The notes under the pieces are model-generated. The model ran no database searches and was not told where the DNA came from. It was given only the letters and a program-made list of their open reading frames with translations. 48,344 nucleotides of DNA from Fictibacillus gelatini DSM 15865 (GTDB lineage Bacteria > Bacillota > Bacilli > Bacillales > Fictibacillaceae). Shown one piece after another: positions 26,233 to 34,485 of this stretch (its first letter is position 1; every line of letters starts with the position of its first letter). A program made the translations under genes and the position numbers. Location: the NCBI RefSeq assembly GCF_000430745.1, contig NZ_AUMP01000031.1, positions 1 to 48,344 on the forward strand. The letters run 5' to 3'.

Positions 26233-26718
26233 TTATCTGCCTGCTTCTGGTTTCTTCCCTAACACTTTATACACAGCTGCTTTAATTTCTTCATAGGACG
26301 TGCATCGGCATATATTGGATTGGAGCCACTCTTCAATGATACTGTCGTCGGCATCAGGATGAATGGCCGAAAGTCCTTCAATATTCATGATGAAACCGGG
26401 AGTACAATAGCCACATTGAAAAGCATTCTTTTCAATAAAGGCCCGCTGGGTGGCGGAGCCTTTCAATCCTTCTACTGTTACGATATTCGTATTGCTTGCT
26501 GCAACCGCCAGCATCATGCACGATTTGATCGGCCATCCGTTGACAAGAACGGTGCACGATCCGCAATCTCCGTTTAAACACCCCGGTTTCGCGCCAGTTA
26601 ACCCAAAATTATTTCGCAAGACATCAAGCAAAATGTCTGCCGAACGGACTTCCGTCTTTCTTTTCACACCATTTACATTTAGAGCCACAGAAAAACGAGT
26701 GTGGGATTGATCTGTCAT
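26233..26718 (-). CDS. Molybdenum hydroxylase (xanthine dehydrogenase family), 2x[2Fe-2S] subunit
   Basis: A 161-residue protein with both iron-sulfur domains of the family. The plant-type ferredoxin cluster ligands lie in GCLNGDCGSCTVLVNG and the following SCMM. The second, helical domain has FQCGYCTPGF and NICRCTSYEEI. It passes electrons from the molybdenum site to FAD. The ATG at 26718 overlaps the stop of the FAD subunit gene (ATGA), so translation is probably coupled; the longer frame to 26802 is a shadow. It is the last gene of the three-gene operon. Related to Bacillus PucE and to CoxS. Confidence 0.93.
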   Translation of the reverse strand: MTDQSHTRFSVALNVNGVKRKTEVRSADILLDVLRNNFGLTGAKPGCLNGDCGSCTVLVNGWPIKSCMMLAVAASNTNIVTVEGLKGSATQRAFIEKNAFQCGYCTPGFIMNIEGLSAIHPDADDSIIEEWLQSNICRCTSYEEIKAAVYKVLGKKPEAGR

Positions 26719-27554
26719 AATGACTCCCCTTCCAATGCCAAATACATGTCTTCTAACGTATTTTTCAAGACGAACAATCGATACTCTGCCGATCCAATCC
26801 AATCGTCCAGCACAGGTGCGGGCAAATGTAGAACCGTTTGCTCGATTCGTTCTTCACGAGAAAGTTCATGATTATTAAGAATCGTTTCAATTTCCCTTGA
26901 GCGGAACGGGTATCCGCAAAGCCCGCTGAAGGCTACACGGATCGTATTATCGATCTTCAATGCAGTAAGCGTAAGAAGCGGATAATCGATCACATCGATC
27001 TTTCGCTTCTTTACACTGAAGTACGGTAAGTTTAAATATTTTCGGTCAGTTAAAATTTGAACAAGGCATTCCCCGGGCTCTAATTGCAAACGCTTATTAA
27101 ATGCTTCCATGATCGGTTTGTCTTGATAGCCATTGTTTCCGGCGATGATGACATTGCTTTCCGCTAACAAAAAAGGCAATAGTGCCTCCTTATAATTGAT
27201 TTCACCGCAAATATTTCCGCCGATGGTAATTTGATTTCGAGCTGTATGGTCAGCAACCCGTCCGCCTGTGACTGAAAGAAGGGGAAAGGCGGACGTTTCC
27301 GCCAGATGCGTCAACGTTACTGTCGCTCCAATAACAAGCTCACTGGTATTAAACTGATAGACCCGGCATTCACGAATACTATTAATGTCAATGACAGCCC
27401 CTGTTTCAATTTGATTAAGCCTGGCAAATGTGACGATTTCGGTACCGCCCGCATAATAGACCGGACGCTTTCCCTGTGCCTGAAGCGATTCATAGAGTTT
27501 AACCGCTTCATTTGACGTGGCAGGACGATAATATTCAAAGTCAAATCCAATCAT
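26715..27554 (-). CDS. Molybdenum hydroxylase, FAD-binding subunit
   Basis: A 279-residue protein of the CoxM/PucC family. The FAD-binding loops are YYAGGTEIVTFARLNQ near the start (the GGT motif) and TIGGNICGEINYKEALLPFL (TIGGN-like). The start ATG at 27554 overlaps the large-subunit stop as ATGA, again coupling translation. It takes electrons from the iron-sulfur subunit and gives them to NAD or another acceptor; which one is not clear from sequence. Middle gene of the operon. The ORF extension to 27581 is not needed. Confidence 0.92.
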   Translation of the reverse strand: MIGFDFEYYRPATSNEAVKLYESLQAQGKRPVYYAGGTEIVTFARLNQIETGAVIDINSIRECRVYQFNTSELVIGATVTLTHLAETSAFPLLSVTGGRVADHTARNQITIGGNICGEINYKEALLPFLLAESNVIIAGNNGYQDKPIMEAFNKRLQLEPGECLVQILTDRKYLNLPYFSVKKRKIDVIDYPLLTLTALKIDNTIRVAFSGLCGYPFRSREIETILNNHELSREERIEQTVLHLPAPVLDDWIGSAEYRLFVLKNTLEDMYLALEGESL

Positions 27555-29875
27555 CTTACACCACCTGTCTTCATTCGCCAAATAAGTTCCGGGGTAAGCG
27601 GAAGACGATTAAGATGCACTTCGGCAGCAGTTGAGAGGCTGTTCGCTAACGCGGCTGGCATGCCAATGAGCGCATGTTCCCCAATTCCCCGCAGCCCATA
27701 AGCCGTTTCCCGGGATGGCGTCACGACGAAATCGACCGTATAATCCGGATTTTCTCCATACCGGAGAACTTTGTATGTGCGGAATTGGGTAGTTTCAACG
27801 ACTTCGTTTGGACCAAATATAAAGCCCTCCCTGCTAGCAAAACTTAAACCCATATGCATGGCGCCTTTTACCTGGCCCTGTGCCAGCTTTGGATTGATGA
27901 TCGTTCCGGCATCAATGACGGTGACCGCCCGTAAAATTTTATACGTATAATCCCGCTTGTTCCACTCCACTTCCACCGCCTGGGCACCAACCGTCCAATC
28001 AGGGCCTGGCACACCTTTTCCGGTTTTTGGATCTAAAAAAGTCATCCCGCGCAGCGTATAGCTTCCTCTCCCGATAACCTGGCTTCCGATCGCATTGCCA
28101 TTCGGGTAGACATAGCCATAGACAAGTTCTTTCAATGCGAGCTTTCTTGCAGGATTGTCTTTTAGAAAAACGAATCCCTTTCCGATATCGAGATCGTCTA
28201 AAGAAACACGGAACACTTGAGCGGCTACGTTCAGCAATTGACCGATGGCATCTTCGGCTGCGGCCAACACGGCTCTCCCGGCCATCCACAGTCCGCGGGA
28301 AGCAACCGTTTTATAATGTTCAGGTGTGGAGCTCGTATCGATATCCATCTCAACGTAAATTTGGTCCACATCGATTCCCAGCTTTTGGGCAGCAATTTGT
28401 GCAAGAACAGTTCGTGATCCGGTTCCGATTTCAATGACGCCGCAATTCAGATGAACAGTGCCATCTTCATTAAACTTTAAAATGGCACCAGAACCGGCAT
28501 TTGTATCGATATTCGAGTTTTTCCAAAAACAGCTTACCCCTTTCGCCCGAATACGTTCAGGAGTAATTTCAATTCGCCGGCCTTCCTCCCAATTAATCAA
28601 CTCTCTTACTCTTTCAATGCAGCGGCGCACATTCCCGATTCTGCTCTCATTTAAAATGACTTGTGTCGGTGTTGTTTGCCCCGGTCTGATAGCGTTTTTC
28701 CACCGAAATTCAATTGGGTCCATGCCGAGTTTTTCCGCTAAACGTTCGATTGCGCGTTCGACGGCAAACGTTGATTCTGGATGGCCGAATCCGCGAAAAG
28801 AAGTCGCGTATGGATGGTTTGTGTACATGCAGAATGAATCACACCATAAGTTCTCAACTTGATAAGGACCTGTGCAGTCTGTTGCCGCTGCCCGGCTCAT
28901 ATCGACCGCTTTATCGGAATAGGCACCGCCGTCAAAAAGCAGCGTAATTTCCGCAGCCTGTAGATAACCTTCTGCATCACACCCTAATTTGACTTTCGCA
29001 TCAAGTCCAAGGTGAACGGGTGAAGTAATGAAATCTTCCTCTCTAGAATTGATTAATTGTACTTTTTGTCCACCTATCGCACTTGAAGCAAGATAAGCAA
29101 TAAACTCCAATTGAATAGCCGATTTTCCTCCATATGCCCCGCCGACAAGAGGTGTATGAACCGTGATTTTGCCCTGGTTCAGTCCAAAAATGCTACTAAG
29201 CATTTTTTTAATCGTAAAGGGCACTTGCGATGAAGAATGGATGATCACTTGCCCGTTCGGTAAAATTTCTGCGCTGACGCTTCTCGTTTCCATGGCGCAA
29301 TGATCGGACGGAGGGAATGAGACTTCCGTTTCGACTACGACCGTACTTTTTGCCCAGCCAATTTCCATGCTCCCCTTACGAATTTTTGTATGGTTGCATA
29401 TATTCGTTCCGGGCTTTGGAAAAACTTCGGCAATTTTTTCATAGTCACCTAGATGTTCATGAACGAGCGGAACACCTTGCTGGTAGGCCTCTTTCGGTGA
29501 ACGGATAACAGGAAGCGGGGAATAAGATACATTCACTAAATTGGCAGCCTGTTTAGCGATCGCAAGCGTATCGGCAATCACGACAGCAACAGGTTCACCG
29601 TGATAACGGACGCGATCAGTAGCTAGAATGGGACGGTCTTTAATTTCTTCACCTGTTAAGATGTTGGTATCTTTTCCTGTTAAAATTTTATGTACTCCGT
29701 TAACCTTTTCTGCGGCAGACGTATCTATCGATAAAATCCGGGCATGGCCGTATGGACTTGTCACCAATTTTGCATAAAGCGACCCAACGGTTTTTAAATC
29801 TGCCGTATACTTTGCGGCTCCTGTAACTTTTGCCACTGCGTCCTTACGAATGACACTCCGGCCAATGGATTCCAT
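27551..29875 (-). CDS. Molybdenum hydroxylase, molybdopterin-binding catalytic subunit
   Basis: A 774-residue subunit of the xanthine oxidase family. Key points: LVGGAYGGKSAIQLEF (molybdopterin contact), SFRGFGHPES at residues 359-368 (the FRGFG of xanthine dehydrogenases, with Arg361), and RGIGEHALIG with the catalytic Glu near residue 733. The CO dehydrogenase signature AYRCSFR is absent. A purine or N-heterocycle substrate is therefore more likely than CO. The ATG follows AAAGGGGGCG. First of three overlapping genes. No XdhC/PucA or MobA-like maturation gene is in the operon. The divergent neighbour is an MFS exporter. Confidence 0.92.
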   Translation of the reverse strand: MESIGRSVIRKDAVAKVTGAAKYTADLKTVGSLYAKLVTSPYGHARILSIDTSAAEKVNGVHKILTGKDTNILTGEEIKDRPILATDRVRYHGEPVAVVIADTLAIAKQAANLVNVSYSPLPVIRSPKEAYQQGVPLVHEHLGDYEKIAEVFPKPGTNICNHTKIRKGSMEIGWAKSTVVVETEVSFPPSDHCAMETRSVSAEILPNGQVIIHSSSQVPFTIKKMLSSIFGLNQGKITVHTPLVGGAYGGKSAIQLEFIAYLASSAIGGQKVQLINSREEDFITSPVHLGLDAKVKLGCDAEGYLQAAEITLLFDGGAYSDKAVDMSRAAATDCTGPYQVENLWCDSFCMYTNHPYATSFRGFGHPESTFAVERAIERLAEKLGMDPIEFRWKNAIRPGQTTPTQVILNESRIGNVRRCIERVRELINWEEGRRIEITPERIRAKGVSCFWKNSNIDTNAGSGAILKFNEDGTVHLNCGVIEIGTGSRTVLAQIAAQKLGIDVDQIYVEMDIDTSSTPEHYKTVASRGLWMAGRAVLAAAEDAIGQLLNVAAQVFRVSLDDLDIGKGFVFLKDNPARKLALKELVYGYVYPNGNAIGSQVIGRGSYTLRGMTFLDPKTGKGVPGPDWTVGAQAVEVEWNKRDYTYKILRAVTVIDAGTIINPKLAQGQVKGAMHMGLSFASREGFIFGPNEVVETTQFRTYKVLRYGENPDYTVDFVVTPSRETAYGLRGIGEHALIGMPAALANSLSTAAEVHLNRLPLTPELIWRMKTGGVR

Positions 29876-30029
29876 TCCATCGCCCCCTTTAAACGTATGG
29901 CTTGCCCCTTTTAAAAATTTAAATTCTAATGTATTCCGTCAGTTTCAAGTGTATTCTTGATCAACGGGATTATGAATCTATAAATAAAAATTTTTCCTGC
30001 TCTCCATAGCAAGGTTTAATGATTTTCGC

Positions 30030-30121
30030 TATAATTGAGATACAAAAAAACTGGAGGAAAAATCCAATGTGAAAGATCCTATCCTTTTAAAAAATTGAAT
30101 ATTTTGCAAAGGGGATAGGAT
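30030..30121 (+). promoter_or_regulatory. Leader with a start-site-sequestering hairpin (candidate translational attenuator)
   Basis: A -10 TATAAT is at 30030-30035 (a weak -35, TAGCAA, 17 bases upstream). A strong ribosome site GGAGG (30053-30057) serves a tiny leader ORF, not the exporter. ATCCTATCCTTTT (30076-30088) pairs with AAGGGGATAGGAT (30109-30121) in a 13-bp stem with two G-U pairs and a 20-base loop. The 3' arm contains the only ribosome site of the exporter gene, AAGGGG, nine bases before its ATG. Translation of the leader would open the stem and free it. Confidence 0.7.
30069..30098 (+). CDS. Nine-residue leader peptide upstream of the MFS exporter
   Basis: GTG start at 30069 with GGAGG 11 bases upstream, then KDPILLKN and TGA. 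The coding part runs through the 5' arm of the hairpin that hides the exporter ribosome site, so ribosome position on it would set exporter translation. An alternative reading is a minimal ATG-TGA ORF at 30067-30072, two bases upstream. Either way a ribosome is loaded here before the exporter start. Confidence 0.5.
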   Translation: MKDPILLKN

Positions 30122-30123
30122 AG

Positions 30124-31374
30124 ATGTGTACAAAACGTTCTTTCCACTATTTATGGATTGGGCAAACCCTGGCCAACTGTGGAGATCTCTTTTACATTGT
30201 CGGGCTTATCAGCATTCTTTACAAAGCAACTGGTTCAGGCACATTAATGGCATTCGTCCCGTTTGTCATTACAATTTCGCGATTTTTAGGCGGGATAGGA
30301 GCCCCCCGGGTCATTGACCGCTATCCGTTAAGAAAAATCCTTGTCTATTCTCAGCTCGCAAAAAGCATTCTATTATGCATTGTGTCGATTTACTTATTGA
30401 CTTTATTTCAACCGGATCGGGTTTACTTTATTTTTCCTCTCGTTGCCCTCATTGCGTTTCTTGATGGCTGGGCAACACCCGCACGGAACGCTATTCTTCC
30501 CCGGTTGATAAAGTCTGAAGATCTCATTAAAGCGAATAGCTTCATTTCAATTGTTGACCAAATTGTACAACTAGGGGGTTGGCCGATCGGCGGGATGCTA
30601 GTAGCCATTTTTAATGGAGGCTTTTTAGTGGCTTTAACGGTCATCCTTTTCTTTATTTCAACGTTCATGATGGCCTTTATTCGGGACAATGAAGAAAAAA
30701 CGGTACGTGCCTCTTCTACTAGTAAGTGGAACTCATTAAAAGAGGGCTGGCTCGCCATATGGATCACTCCTTCATTAAAAACAGTTGCTTTCATCGACTT
30801 CATTGATGCCATTAGCAATGTTGTTTGGATTGCAGCGATCTTATATCTTTACGTTGAAGACATCCTTCATCAAAGCGAAGCATGGTGGGGCTACATTAAT
30901 TCAACTTTTTTTGCCGGCCTCATTTTAGGAGGGCTGCTTAGTTTTAAAAGAGAATCCTTTATGAAACAAAACCTTCATATTGGAATTTGCGCCGGAACGT
31001 TATTCGTTGGCCTTTTCACATTAGGCTTCGGGTTATCGCCATTTCCCTTGCTTTCCTTATTTTTATCGGTTCTCGTTGGACTTGCGACGCAAATAAAAGC
31101 AATTGGCCAACAAACCGTCATCCAATTAACGAGTCCGGATCAACTGCTTCCGAAAGTGCTTTCGGCAAGAGATGCTATTTTTACTGGCGTTTTTGGAATA
31201 TCGTCCTTAATCTTCGGTTACTTGGCTGAAACTTATGGGGTGCGAACGGTGTTTATCATCGCTGCTTTACTGTTAACAATGTCAGCTATTTGGGGGTATT
31301 TTAGAAAAAAGCACCTGAAACTAGAGCCATCAGAATCTTTTAAAGAGCAACATCTCCGCTTCGAATCTAAATAG
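30124..31374 (+). CDS. MFS exporter of the MFS_3/EntS type
   Basis: A 416-residue membrane protein with twelve predicted helices. It opens YLWIGQTLANCGDLFYIVGL and has the loop 2-3 motif GAPRVIDRYPLRKILVYSQ. Loop 8-9 has SFKRESFMKQ. Close relatives export macrolides, siderophores and similar compounds. The ATG at 30124 has AAGGGG nine bases before it, sequestered in the hairpin described at 30030-30121. This arrangement resembles antibiotic-induced resistance genes, so an antibiotic or translation inhibitor is a plausible inducer. Divergent from the molybdenum hydroxylase operon. Confidence 0.9.
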   Translation: MCTKRSFHYLWIGQTLANCGDLFYIVGLISILYKATGSGTLMAFVPFVITISRFLGGIGAPRVIDRYPLRKILVYSQLAKSILLCIVSIYLLTLFQPDRVYFIFPLVALIAFLDGWATPARNAILPRLIKSEDLIKANSFISIVDQIVQLGGWPIGGMLVAIFNGGFLVALTVILFFISTFMMAFIRDNEEKTVRASSTSKWNSLKEGWLAIWITPSLKTVAFIDFIDAISNVVWIAAILYLYVEDILHQSEAWWGYINSTFFAGLILGGLLSFKRESFMKQNLHIGICAGTLFVGLFTLGFGLSPFPLLSLFLSVLVGLATQIKAIGQQTVIQLTSPDQLLPKVLSARDAIFTGVFGISSLIFGYLAETYGVRTVFIIAALLLTMSAIWGYFRKKHLKLEPSESFKEQHLRFESK

Positions 31375-31390
31375 GTTGATGTTAAAGATA

Positions 31391-31419
31391 AAAGGTTCTC
31401 CTAAACTTGGAGAACCTTT
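31391..31419. terminator. Intrinsic terminator
   Basis: A perfect 11-bp stem AAAGGTTCTCC / GGAGAACCTTT with a 7-base loop, between convergent genes. Confidence 0.75.
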
Positions 31420-31448
31420 CATTAGTGATCGATCTAAATATGTAATAT

Positions 31449-32024
31449 TCAAACTGTTATCTTAATCCATCCTGTTTCTCCAAGAAAATCATCCCGCGTT
31501 AATTGTTCTCCCATAAGAAATTGCCGATAAGCAGTAATCGTCCCATCATGAGTGACTATGAATATTCTCTCTTTGTTGAACTTGTTACACCATCCTATAA
31601 ATTGTTTTGCCAGTATACTGAATTGATTTTCCGGTAAGCAATTGATACCGTTCTCCCAAGAGACTGATGAAGCATTATTGTCAATTACAAAGTCCGGAAA
31701 TTCGTTTTTAAGACCAGAAATGGGCATCAGCCGATCGCAGGGCAATGTTTTTCCATTTTGCTTCAGCGGAAACAACCTTGGACCAACAAAAGGCGTAACA
31801 TATTTTAAACACGGCGTTCCCTTGCTCCATAACATCGCCGTTTGCAATGTTCTCCGAATGGGGCTGACAATTAATAGCTCTTCCTGATTTAAGGGAATCC
31901 GTATTTTTAAAGAGTTTGCTTGTTCTATTCCTTGCTTCGTCAACGATGGGTCAGCTATATGAAGACTGTCCGGTAGATTGATCGTATGCTCTCCTTCCGC
32001 GTGTCTAACAAAAATCATTTCCAT
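31449..32024 (-). CDS. Histidine phosphatase family protein (phosphoglycerate mutase-like)
   Basis: A 191-residue protein with the family's catalytic set: RHAEGEH near the N-terminus (nucleophile His), SPIRRTLQTA (phosphate-binding Arg), and THDGTITAY (second His). Family members remove phosphate from small metabolites or proteins; the substrate is not predictable. The ATG at 32024 (MEMIFVRHAEG) has AAGGGG nine bases upstream, so I prefer it to the TTG at 32033. Single gene. Confidence 0.9.
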   Translation of the reverse strand: MEMIFVRHAEGEHTINLPDSLHIADPSLTKQGIEQANSLKIRIPLNQEELLIVSPIRRTLQTAMLWSKGTPCLKYVTPFVGPRLFPLKQNGKTLPCDRLMPISGLKNEFPDFVIDNNASSVSWENGINCLPENQFSILAKQFIGWCNKFNKERIFIVTHDGTITAYRQFLMGEQLTRDDFLGETGWIKITV

Positions 32025-32238
32025 ATCATTCAACCCCTTCTATTTTGAACAATCTTCCTTTTTAATAGCTGGTCAAAGGGTAAATGACCTTATAGTTTTT
32101 GAATCGGCATAATAACGTATGAGTGAAGAAAATAATGGGGATATATCGTGGGGATATTCATTCAAATGGAACAAAAAGATCTCAGGCGATCTGGTTCTCT
32201 TGAGTTTTAATAAAAGATATAATTTTTCTATGTCTAGT
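32025..32238 (-). other. Intergenic stretch with a weak terminator at 32177-32192
   Basis: AGATC, 6-base loop, GATCT, followed on the minus strand by TTTTTG, lies about 50 bases beyond the CarD gene and probably ends its transcript. No other signal recognised. Confidence 0.45.
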
Positions 32239-32715
32239 CTAATCAATTGAGTTATTTAACAGATCGGTTGCCTGCAATTCTGTACAGTCTCCGATTAACA
32301 TTAATTCACTAATTAAAATTTGTCGCGCATTATCCAGCATCCGCTTTTCGCTTGAATTAAGCGCTTTTTCCTTATTTCTTCTCATTAAATCACGAACAAC
32401 TTCAGCGCCATCCTCTATTTTTCCTGTTTTTATTTTTTTCATGTTCAAATCGTACCTTTGTTTCCACGGAAGTAATTGAGTTGTTTCTCCATGATGAAAT
32501 ATGCGTAAGACATCTTCTAGCTTTAAATGATTAACGATCGGGCGAATGCCTAGTTTCGATAATTTCCCAATAGGAACCATTACTTGCATGTTGCTGATCG
32601 GCATGCTTATCACATAATATCGATGCTTTTCACCCAGGAATTCTTTTTCCTCAATGGATTTTATTACGCCTGCACCATGCATTGGATAAATAATCTTATC
32701 GCCAATTTGAAACAA
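32239..32715 (-). CDS. CarD-family transcriptional regulator
   Basis: A 158-residue protein. The N-terminal 60 residues are a CarD/TRCF RNA-polymerase-interaction domain (FQIGDKIIYPMHGAGVIKSI, YYVISMPISNMQVMVPIGKL). The helical C-terminal part (QRYDLNMKKIKTGKIEDGAE, NSSEKRMLDNARQILISELM) contacts promoter DNA. It binds the RNA polymerase beta subunit and stabilises open complexes, affecting rRNA and stress genes. The TTG at 32715 has GGAGG eight bases upstream; the ORF extension to 32784 has no ribosome site and is not conserved. Single gene. Confidence 0.9.
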   Translation of the reverse strand: MFQIGDKIIYPMHGAGVIKSIEEKEFLGEKHRYYVISMPISNMQVMVPIGKLSKLGIRPIVNHLKLEDVLRIFHHGETTQLLPWKQRYDLNMKKIKTGKIEDGAEVVRDLMRRNKEKALNSSEKRMLDNARQILISELMLIGDCTELQATDLLNNSID

Positions 32716-32879
32716 TTCATCCACCTCCAATAAAGTATCTAGTTTAACGATACCATAACAATGTTGAATTATCAAATTCATCATAATATCACTGATGATA
32801 ACGCTTTGTCAATCGATTTATCACACGTTCAAATTTAATCATTTTCACATCTTTAGTTGAAGGGGGCGGACAGCATGGT

Positions 32880-34352
32880 TTATTCTAAAACAGGAGGCTT
32901 CCTAAATAGTGAAGCTTGCTCAAATGCATAGCCGAGACGAATTAAAGTCGGTTCGGAAAATGCCCTTCCCGTTAAAATAATACCGTATGGCGCACCTGCA
33001 TCATCAAAGCCGGCAGGGACGGTGATTGACGGATAGCCCGCTTTCGCTCCGATCTCATACCCGAATTCTCCTGGATAAAGAACGGCATCTAACTGATGTT
33101 CTTCGATCACTTTATCAATCCCAAGTTTCTGGGCTTTTACGATTTGATTTAACCTGCTCTTGATATATTCGGGCTCAGTTAATGTTCCGCTCGTTTGTTC
33201 ACTTTCTAACAGGAGGGTCTGTCCAAATTTTAAGCACTCTTTAGCATTATCCTTGTTAAATTGGATGATATCTTTTAATGTTCGAACGCCAACTGCTGGA
33301 TGGAGCCTCTTTAAATAATCATTGATTCCCGATTTAAATTCGTAAAGCAAAACGGCAAAATCCCCTTCTTCATGTTCCAACGGCGACGTTTCATTTAATT
33401 CAATAATCGTCGCGCCTCGCTGCTCCATAATCGAAATCGCATTTTTCATAATTTGTTGTTGTGAGTTCGATAGCATTTTCAAATAACGTTTTTTAGCAAA
33501 TCCGATACGCGCCCCTTTTAAGCCTCCTTTATCCAAATAGGCCGTATAATCGTTTTTTGCTTTTTCGATTGATTTCAAAGTAGCCGGGTCCTCTTCATCC
33601 GCTCCTGCAAGAATGCCGAGTAAAATGGCGGCATCTGTCACCGTTCTTGCCATTGGGCCAGCTGTATCCTGGCTGTTTGAAATCGGAATGATCCCCGCTC
33701 TTGAAAGCAAGCCGACTGTTGGCTTAATGCCGACAATATTGTTTGCGTATGACGGGCATAAAATAGATCCTGACGTTTCTGTTCCGACTGCTACCGTCGC
33801 AAGATTAGCTGCAATGGCTGCTCCAGACCCGGAACTTGAACCGCTCACATCGAAAGTTCCCGGGCCATACGGATTCAGCACCTGGCCTCCACGCGAACTG
33901 TATCCGTTCGTCATATTTTCGGTCATAAAGTTCGCCCATTCCGTCATGTTTGTTTTTCCAAGAATGACCGCACCTGCTTCACGAAGCTTTTTTACAATGA
34001 ATGCATCTCGTGCAGCATAGGCATTTTTTAAGGCGAGAGACCCGGCACTTGTATGCATTTTATCATTCGTGTCGATATTGTCTTTAATAAGAACGGGTAT
34101 CCCGTGAAGCGGGCTTCTCGCCCCCTTTTGTTTTCTTTCTTCATCCAACGCTTCGGCGATATGTATGCTATCTGGATTCAACTCAAGAATCGTGTTAAGG
34201 CCTGGACCTTGCCTATCATAAAGGGATATCCGTTCCATATACATGCAGACCAATTCTTTTGATGTTAAATTTCCATTCTGAAACGCTTCTTGAATATTGT
34301 TGATCGTTGTTTCCTCAAGTTGAAATATTTTCGGCAATAATGGATTCATCAT
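32880..34352 (-). CDS. Amidase-signature family enzyme
   Basis: A 490-residue hydrolase with the Ser-cisSer-Lys triad: Lys in PVLIKDNIDTND, and the serine loop SGSSSGSGAAIAANLATVAV and GTETSGSILCPS. It cleaves an amide, but the substrate (aliphatic amide, aryl amide, peptide amide) cannot be told from sequence. It opens with an extra helix (TTINNIQEAFQNGNLTSKEL) as in the common long amidases of Bacillus. The ATG at 34352 or 34349 follows AGAGGTG. Single gene; no GatB or GatC-like partner is adjacent, so it is not a GatA. Confidence 0.92.
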   Translation of the reverse strand: MMNPLLPKIFQLEETTINNIQEAFQNGNLTSKELVCMYMERISLYDRQGPGLNTILELNPDSIHIAEALDEERKQKGARSPLHGIPVLIKDNIDTNDKMHTSAGSLALKNAYAARDAFIVKKLREAGAVILGKTNMTEWANFMTENMTNGYSSRGGQVLNPYGPGTFDVSGSSSGSGAAIAANLATVAVGTETSGSILCPSYANNIVGIKPTVGLLSRAGIIPISNSQDTAGPMARTVTDAAILLGILAGADEEDPATLKSIEKAKNDYTAYLDKGGLKGARIGFAKKRYLKMLSNSQQQIMKNAISIMEQRGATIIELNETSPLEHEEGDFAVLLYEFKSGINDYLKRLHPAVGVRTLKDIIQFNKDNAKECLKFGQTLLLESEQTSGTLTEPEYIKSRLNQIVKAQKLGIDKVIEEHQLDAVLYPGEFGYEIGAKAGYPSITVPAGFDDAGAPYGIILTGRAFSEPTLIRLGYAFEQASLFRKPPVLE

Positions 34353-34440
34353 CAACACCTCTTTAATATTGGAAATAATTGAATTTTCTTTTTTATCGTA
34401 CCATTAAAAATGCTACTTTAATAGCTTATTTAAATAAAAA

Positions 34441-34470
34441 ATCCCATTGGGTAAAGTTACTCAATGGGAT
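34441..34470 (-). terminator. Intrinsic terminator
   Basis: ATCCCATTG pairs with CAATGGGAT, with an inner GTA/TAC around the loop, and the minus strand continues TTTTTTATTT. It follows the NAGPA/SPOR gene. Confidence 0.8.
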
Positions 34471-34485
34471 AAATGAATAGAATAT

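Noticed and set aside
27999-28947. Several plus-strand and alternative-frame ORFs within the molybdenum hydroxylase gene
   Set aside because: Shadows of a GC-richer conserved gene, without ribosome sites.
27551-29875. Aerobic CO dehydrogenase (coxL)
   Set aside because: The AYRCSFR active-site signature is absent and FRGFG is present.
32880-34352. gatA (Asp/Glu-tRNA amidotransferase)
   Set aside because: No gatC or gatB neighbours, and the sequence has the extra N-terminal helix of general amidases.
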